A DNA stretch of 5,927 bases from an uncultured Collinsella sp. (GTDB taxonomy: Bacteria > Actinomycetota > Coriobacteriia > Coriobacteriales > Coriobacteriaceae), in NCBI GenBank assembly GCA_900545905.1, contig URBA01000099.1:1-5927 (forward strand). Reading direction: 5' to 3'. Positions 4,275 through 5,927 of the stretch are shown one piece after another (position 1 is the first letter of the stretch; each line of letters begins with the position of its first letter). Under the pieces are notes generated by a model. The model was given only the letters and a program-made list of their open reading frames with translations. It was not told the origin of the DNA and ran no database searches. The position numbers were made by a program, and so were the translations under genes.

Positions 4275-5912
4275 ATGGCAACTGTTGCCGCACCTATCGA
4301 CGCTACGTCGACCGCCGCTTGGAAGGCGCTCGAGGCCCATCAGGAGAAGCTCGAGGCCGAGGGTATCGACCTTAAGGCATGGTTCGCTGCCGATGCGGAG
4401 CGCGTGAACAAGCTGAGCTTTGACGCCGGTGACCTGCACTTCGATCTGTCGAAGAACCTGGTGACCGATGAGACCGTCAAGCTGCTGTGCGATCTTGCTC
4501 GCGAGGTGAAGCTCGAGGAGCGCCGCGACGCCATGTTCTCTGGCGAGCACATCAACACCACCGAGGACCGCGCTGTCCTGCACACCGCGCTGCGCCGCCC
4601 GGCAAGCGAGAAGGGCCAGCTCATCGTCGACGGCCAGGACGTCGTCGCCGACGTGCACGAGGTCCTCGACCGCATGTATGCCTTCGCCGAGCGCGTGCGC
4701 TCCGGTGAGTGGAAGGGTGTTACCGGCAAAAAGATCGAGCACCTGGTGTCCATCGGCATCGGTGGCTCCGATCTGGGTCCGGTCATGGCCTACGAGGCCC
4801 TGCGTCCCTACGCCGACGCCGGTATTGACTGCCGCTACATCTCCAACATCGACCCCAACGATCAGGCAGAGAAGCTCAAGGGCCTCGATCCCGAGACCAC
4901 GCTCGTGATCATCGTCTCTAAGACCTTCACCACGCTCGAGACCCTCACCAACGCTCGCGAGGTCAAGACCTGGATGCTCGAGCAGCTCAAGGCTCAGGGC
5001 GCCATCGACGGCTCCGATGAGCAGAACGCCGAGGCCGTGGCAAAGCACTTCGTCGCCGTCTCCACCGCACTCGAGAAGGTCGAGGCCTTCGGTATCGACC
5101 CCGCCAACGCCTTCGGTTTCTGGAGCTGGGTTGGCGGCCGCTATTCCGTTGACTCCGCCGTGGGCCTGTCGCTGATCGTCGTGCTCGGCCCCGAGCGCTT
5201 CCAGCAGTTCCTCGAGGGCTTCCACGCCATCGACGAGTACTTCTGCAACACGCCGCTCGAGAACAATGCCGTCGCGCTGATGGGCCTGCTCAACGTCTGG
5301 TACGTCAACTTCTTCGGCTCCAAGAGCCACGCCGTGCTTCCGTACTGCCAGTATCTGCACCGCTTCCCGGCCTACCTGCAGCAGCTCACCATGGAGTCCA
5401 ACGGCAAGCACGTCCGCTGGGACGGCAGCGCTGTGACCTCCGATACCGGTGAGATCTTCTGGGGCGAGCCCGGCACCAACGGCCAGCACGCCTTCTACCA
5501 GCTGCTGCACCAGGGCACCGTGGTGGTTCCGGCCGACTTTATCGCTTTCGCCAACACCGCCAACCCCGCAACCGACAGCGGTCAGGACGTGCACGAGCTG
5601 TTCCTGGGCAACTTCCTTGCCCAGACCAAGGCACTCGCCTTTGGCAAGACAGCCGACGAGGTTCGTGCCGAGGGTACGCCCGAGCAGATCGTCCCGGCCC
5701 GCTGCTTTGAGGGCAACCGTCCGACGACCTCGATCTTCGGCGACACACTGACCCCGTTTGCACTCGGCGAGCTCATCGCCCTGTACGAGCACATCACGTT
5801 TGTCGAGGGCACGGTCTGGGGCATCGACTCCTACGACCAGTGGGGCGTCGAGCTGGGCAAGCAGCTTGCCAAGCAGATCACCCCGGCCTTCCACGACGAC
5901 GCCGCCAAGGCC
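4275..5912 (+). CDS. pgi: Glucose-6-phosphate isomerase (3' end missing)
   Basis: The 546 genuine codons cover nearly the whole long-type enzyme (E. coli has 549 residues). It interconverts glucose 6-phosphate and fructose 6-phosphate in cytoplasmic glycolysis and gluconeogenesis. Visible motifs are SIGIGGSDLGP (159-169) and SKTFTTLET (215-223) for sugar phosphate binding, the first family signature VGGRYSVDSAVG (286-297), MESNGK with the catalytic Glu374, GTNGQHAFYQL with His405, and the second signature YDQWGVELGK ending in Lys529. The residue roles come from alignment by eye to the rabbit and E. coli enzymes. The ATG at 4275 has GAGGAGG five bases upstream. Codon use is strongly biased to C- and G-ending codons, more than in the other genes, as expected for high expression. 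The frame stays open to 5927, but bases 5913-5927 are sequencing adapter, so the last five apparent residues (LSLIH) are false and the true C-terminus is not in the window. Confidence 0.97.
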
Positions 5913-5927
5913 CTGTCTCTTATACAC
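5913..5927. other. Nextera/Tn5 mosaic-end adapter remnant
   Basis: CTGTCTCTTATACAC is identical to the first 15 bases of the Tn5 mosaic-end adapter used in Nextera tagmentation libraries. It sits exactly at the contig edge and replaces the end of pgi. Read on the plus strand it encodes LSLIH. On the minus strand it encodes the start of the well-known artefact peptide (V/M)YKRQ. It is not genomic sequence. Confidence 0.95.

Noticed and set aside
4209..5927. A 572-codon open frame on the minus strand opposite pgi
   Set aside because: Its start lies in the adapter (GTG then YKRQ), its sequence is low in complexity (Leu, Val, Gly, Glu, Asp, Ala rich), and it is the usual open antisense frame produced by strong codon bias in pgi, whose plus-strand frame has all family motifs.

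Overview
The window looks like the end of a contig from a GC-rich gut actinomycete. Collinsella or another member of the Coriobacteriia is my best guess. That guess rests on the style of the proteins, heavy use of GTG starts, the mix of actinobacterial and Firmicutes-like gene families, and a LexA site of the TCGAAC-N4-GTTCGA type. It is an inference, not a match to a reference. I see no rRNA, tRNA, CRISPR array or insertion sequence.

Left part (1-994): a two-gene minus-strand unit. A DUF3793 gene (115-819) is followed by the first 22 codons of a flavodoxin gene that runs off the left edge. Its promoter lies at 859-886. Divergent to it is a small plus-strand gene (995-1378) for a membrane-anchored heavy-metal-associated (HMA) protein. 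A C-tract/G-tract inverted repeat before this gene resembles operators of the copper-sensing CsoR family.

Middle (1405-3400): a minus-strand SOS mutagenesis operon. A Y-family translesion polymerase (1823-3328) overlaps a YolD-like gene (1405-1830) by 8 bases. The promoter is close to consensus (TTGACG, 17 bp, TATTAT) and is followed by two LexA-box-like sites, so damage induction can be read from the DNA. The promoter also shows that the polymerase does not start at the upstream TTG at 3400, because that TTG is part of the -35 hexamer.

Right part (3500-5927): a short plus-strand gene (3500-4075) that looks like a stripped-down N-terminal domain of an iron-containing alcohol dehydrogenase. 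It ends at a very long terminator hairpin. Next comes pgi (from 4275), encoding glucose-6-phosphate isomerase, nearly complete and with all catalytic motifs. The last 15 bases (5913-5927) are not genomic: they match the Tn5 mosaic end used in Nextera libraries, so the contig ends in adapter and the final five residues of the pgi frame are artefactual.

No wholly new system is evident. The most interesting points are the double-LexA-box polymerase/YolD operon with an insertion in the polymerase, the degenerate dehydrogenase-like gene lying between two copies of a 17-bp repeat, the predicted CsoR-type control of the HMA protein, a terminator-like hairpin inside the YolD gene on the opposite strand, and the adapter at the end.
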